Shown: piece by piece, positions 60,919 to 64,000 of the stretch
Position numbering within the stretch: position 1 is the first letter of the stretch
Layout of the letters: each line of letters starts with the position of its first letter
NCBI GenBank assembly: GCA_016858145.1
Contig: JAEHOE010000182.1
Location: 124,001-188,000, forward strand
Source: Edaphochlamys debaryana
Lineage: Eukaryota > Chlorophyta > Chlorophyceae > Chlamydomonadales
DNA length: 64,000 bases
Direction: 5' to 3'
Position numbers and translations under genes: made by a program
The notes under the pieces: model-generated
What the model saw: only the letters and a program-made list of their open reading frames with translations
What the model was told of the DNA's origin: nothing
Database searches by the model: none

Positions 60919-61302
60919 AGTTCAGCCGTTATGTTACGCGCGCCTGCACTGCTGGTCGGTGAACCTACGAAACGACGGGCGGCACTCGGGCGTTGCGAGG
61001 CTTCATTTACTGGTGAGCGATGGGAACAAACACAGAAACGTACGCTGTTGGAGCGTGGGCTGCTGCGACCGCCATGTACGTCCGCATGGGAGTGCGGCGA
61101 TCGACCCATTCCACCTTTCGCCCGAAAGCGCTCCACTCGGCGTTGTGCCGTGACACACCGCACCCCAAGCATTTGTTAGAAGTGGAGCACACTCATGACG
61201 ACCTAGGCGCCTAGCGCGCGAGCGGCCTCGAGATTCCCGGGCTCCCAACACACACCCAACCTCACTTGCGCCGATTCCGACCGCCCACATCCGCGGCACC
61301 CC
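60919..61302. promoter_or_regulatory. Shared upstream region of two divergent genes
   Basis: This 384-bp stretch separates start codons at 60918 (-) and 61303 (+). It is visibly less GC-rich than its surroundings. A perfect 12-bp palindrome CTAGGCGCCTAG lies at 61204-61215. Confidence 0.5.
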
Positions 61303-64000
61303 ATGGCTATCTCGTTCTTTCGCGCGGTAGCCGACACGCGCAGGGCCCTGAGAGCCGCGGTCGAGGACCTCGCCGATGCGCAGGAAATCCGGGCAGAGCT
61401 GGCGCCTGCGCAAGAGCGCATCCGAGGTGAGGCATATCCAGAACGTCCGAACTGGAGGCGCGGAAGCCAATACAAGCGGGCGCGGTAGTCGACCGGCGCC
61501 ACACGCAGAATTCGCACCTCCACCCTGACTCGCCGAACGTTCCGTTTGCAGCCGCATGGAACGATAGGAGCCGTTATCTGCCTCCAGGCGCCCTGGAGCA
61601 GGCCGGCGACGGCGACCTCACCGTGACCGAGGTGAAGTGCCGACTGCTCGCTGCTTCGGCACCAGGCTGCCCGCCGCGCCCCTCGCGTGCGACTCACCGC
61701 ACCCACCCTTCGCCTGCCGCATAGGTCGACCTCGTTGGCCGGCACGTAGGACTGGTCCTCCTGCGCCCGGGCATCGTCCGCGACCCCGCCTCCATGCTCG
61801 CCGCGACCCTGGGCTCGCCGGGACTTGTCGACCCCGACCCGAGCGCAACGAGTCCCGTTCTGTTCGACGTGCGCCGCAGCAACCCGCACGGGAGGCTGCT
61901 CGCCGACACGCCAGTGCACTGCGTCGCAGTCCTCGCCCGCGGCACGGACGAGCCGCCCATACCCAGCACTCTGCTGCGGTCGCGAGCGCCGCCCGTGTCG
62001 CAGGGACTCGGATGGCTCAACGTGGACATGGAGAGGTCCTTCGTCTTCGCCATCCTGGTAAGTCTGCTACTTCCGGCTGGGAGGTCCCTCCGGCCGCCCA
62101 CCCTCAGCCACACACCGTCCGCTCCGCTCTGCATGATCACGGCACGATACACTCGCAGTCGCGTCAGCATCAGCCCCCCCGCCGCCCCGCCGCCGCCGAC
62201 ACCCTGGCGCCTCCGCCGACGCAGTCGCCACAGCCTCTGCCACCCCGACGCCGCCAACAGCCCGGCCCGCCCACAGCAGCACCGCGACTAACTCTCATCG
62301 GCTGCCCTCCCTCGCGCGCCCCCAACCGACGCCTCAGGACCCGTACGTCGACGCACAACGTATGACGCACCTTCCCGGCGTCGCGCTGTACGTCGACCAC
62401 GAGGGCGCGTTCGTCCACCACGAGATCGTCGCCCTGTCTGGCGGCGCGGCCGCCCTCCTGGGCACGCTCGTGTCCGTCCGCGACTCGCTGGACCGGTCGC
62501 GCCTCATCACGCCGGTTCCGGCGGGGCTGCTGGACGTCCTGCTGATCGGCGCCCGCGCCGCGAGGAACCTCAGCGACATCCGCGCCGACCGGCCTTTCGA
62601 CGCGCCGCAGCGCGCCGTTCTGGCAGGTGTCTGGCAGCCGCCGGCAAACCTGTTCCCGCCGGCGCCAGCGGCGAACCCACCGCCGGGCCCCGGTGCCGCC
62701 GTCGCCATTGGCCCTACGGAGCCGACGGCGCCGGAGCACGCGCAACAGCCGTGGACTCGCGCACCCCAGCCCGCCAGGCCCGCGTCGGCACCCGTGAGCC
62801 GCGGCGGCAGAGGCGGCGGTCGGACGCCCGGTGCCCGCCGGCCGGCGGGCGGCAAGTCCGCCGGGTCAACGCCACGGCACGGCCCGGCGACGACAGCAAA
62901 GCGGTCGCGAACCGAGTCCGTCGACGACGATGGCGGGGCCTCCGCGCTGGGCCCGACGGACACCCAGGGCGATGCGAAGCGACGACGGACGAGCAAGCCC
63001 AGCTCCAAGTTCCAGGTGCGCCCGCGACGTGGCCGCGAGAACCTGCGCAGGTCGCCTTCACTTCCCACCTCGGCCCGGGGTCCTTGATGGGACATCGCAC
63101 GTAGGTCACGCGATTGCACGCCATAGGTACCTACATGTCGCCTCGTGTACCTCGACGCACCTGCTAGACGGCGCCGGAGTCGTGACGGCATGGGCGCGGG
63201 GTCTGCGCTTGGCCGCCCCCGCCGGACCGCGCGGGGTCTGCGCGATCGCGAACGCAGCACCCTCCTGTCGGCCCGTGCAACCTCCGACCCCGCTGCCCAC
63301 TCGCCGTCGCACCCGCCGTCCCGCCCGCCGCAGATGCCCTGCCTGCGGATGCCCGTGGCCACCGCCGCCGACGTGCGCACGCACCTGGAGGCGTCGCTGT
63401 CCGACGTTGCAGCCGCCGTCGCCAGCCTGCCCGCCGACGGGCAACCGGTCCAGCCGGCGATGGTCCCGGCGTTCAGCGAAAAGGACGCCCGCACCTTTCG
63501 CGTGCTGTCGTACCCCGGGCGCCTCTTCGACTACACGGAGCTGACGATGGTCGACATGGAGAGCTGCTGCGCACAGCTGCACTTCTTGCAGCAACAGCTC
63601 GACACACCCGCCATCGCAGGTCTCCCACTGCCGGGCGGCACCTTCCGCACCATGGGCGACGCCGCCGCCGCGATCGCCAAGCAGCTCAAGACGGAGAACA
63701 TGCTGTGCATCGCCTGGACAACGCGGGCGGAAGAAGCAGAATGGGCCGCGGCCAAATCGTTCGCGGACGCCGATCCGCAACAATCGCCAGAGGACGCGGT
63801 GAGTGGTGTGCGGAAGGACACCTGGTCCCGGCGCGCGGGAATCGGCTGGGTGCTAGCGGCGTCCGCCGCGAGGGCGAGGCGCTGCCGCCCTCGTCGGTGC
63901 CACCATGACTCGCCAGCGACCTGCGACCCGCCACCCGATCTCACCCTCCGCCCTCCCGCCGACCACCCCCCGCGCAGGCATACGCGACGAACCGACGCAT
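61303..64000 (+). CDS. Unknown multi-exon gene, 3' partial
   Basis: Six exons are visible and join in phase: 61303-61426, 61552-61631, 61725-62057, 62338-63015, 63334-63798 and 63978 to the window edge, about 567 codons so far. The first exon is helical (MAISFFRAVADTRRALRAAV). The third and fourth give a globular-looking region (VDLVGRHVGLVLLRPGIV; GVALYVDHEGAFVHHEIVAL). Then comes a basic, disordered stretch with a likely nuclear signal (GDAKRRRTSKPSSK). A second globular part in exon five follows (FRVLSYPGRLFDYTELTMVD). I do not recognise a family. Its position beyond the Helitron and its Asp/Ala-rich codon style like RepHel raise the possibility that it belongs to a mobile element. Confidence 0.6.

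Overview
The window looks like nuclear DNA of a GC-rich, intron-dense green alga (Chlorophyta). This is inferred from its genes: a chloroplast-type APS reductase with a fused thioredoxin domain, a plant-type LSD1 zinc-finger protein, a mid-SUN protein, a chalcone-isomerase-like protein with a transit-like leader, and a PG-rich (SHIPPO) flagellar protein that suggests a flagellate. Nearly every gene is split by short GT-AG introns, with at least three GC-AG introns. I joined exons by hand; in each model the reading phase closes across all junctions, which is the main support for the structures.

Layout. 14-5190 (+): 3' part of a ribonuclease-inhibitor-type LRR protein. 6062-10182 (+): protein with a degenerate FCP1/NIF phosphatase domain. 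10183-14751: long stretch without a supportable gene. 14752-16278 (-): LSD1/LOL zinc-finger protein, divergent from 16726-21607 (+), a mid-SUN membrane protein. 22593-24972 (+): Aven-like RGG protein. 26815-33126 (+): 22-exon receptor-like TKL kinase. 34709-36080 (+): small organelle-targeted protein. 36616-37476 (+): unknown spliced gene, tentative. 38045-41708 (-): APS reductase, divergent from 42082-44500 (+), a chalcone-isomerase-like protein. 45414-47301 (+): PG-rich repeat protein.

From about 47932 the window enters a mobile region. A complete Helitron RepHel gene of seven exons (48592-58183) encodes about 2993 residues, with the HUH motif, both Rep tyrosines and the Pif1-type helicase motifs present. 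It is preceded by three direct copies of a sequence starting with TC, the expected form of a Helitron 5' end. Downstream are an F-box/ankyrin-like gene (-) and an unknown multi-exon gene (+) that leaves the window. I could not place the Helitron 3' end, so whether these two genes are cargo or host is open.

Points worth attention are the apparently intact Helitron with its triplicated 5' terminus; a 150-bp palindrome-bearing repeat present three times in APS reductase introns; two genes whose stop codons lie in tandem duplications; a pseudo-phosphatase; an APS reductase whose thioredoxin active site is CxxS; and two putative cell-death regulators (LOL and Aven) close together.
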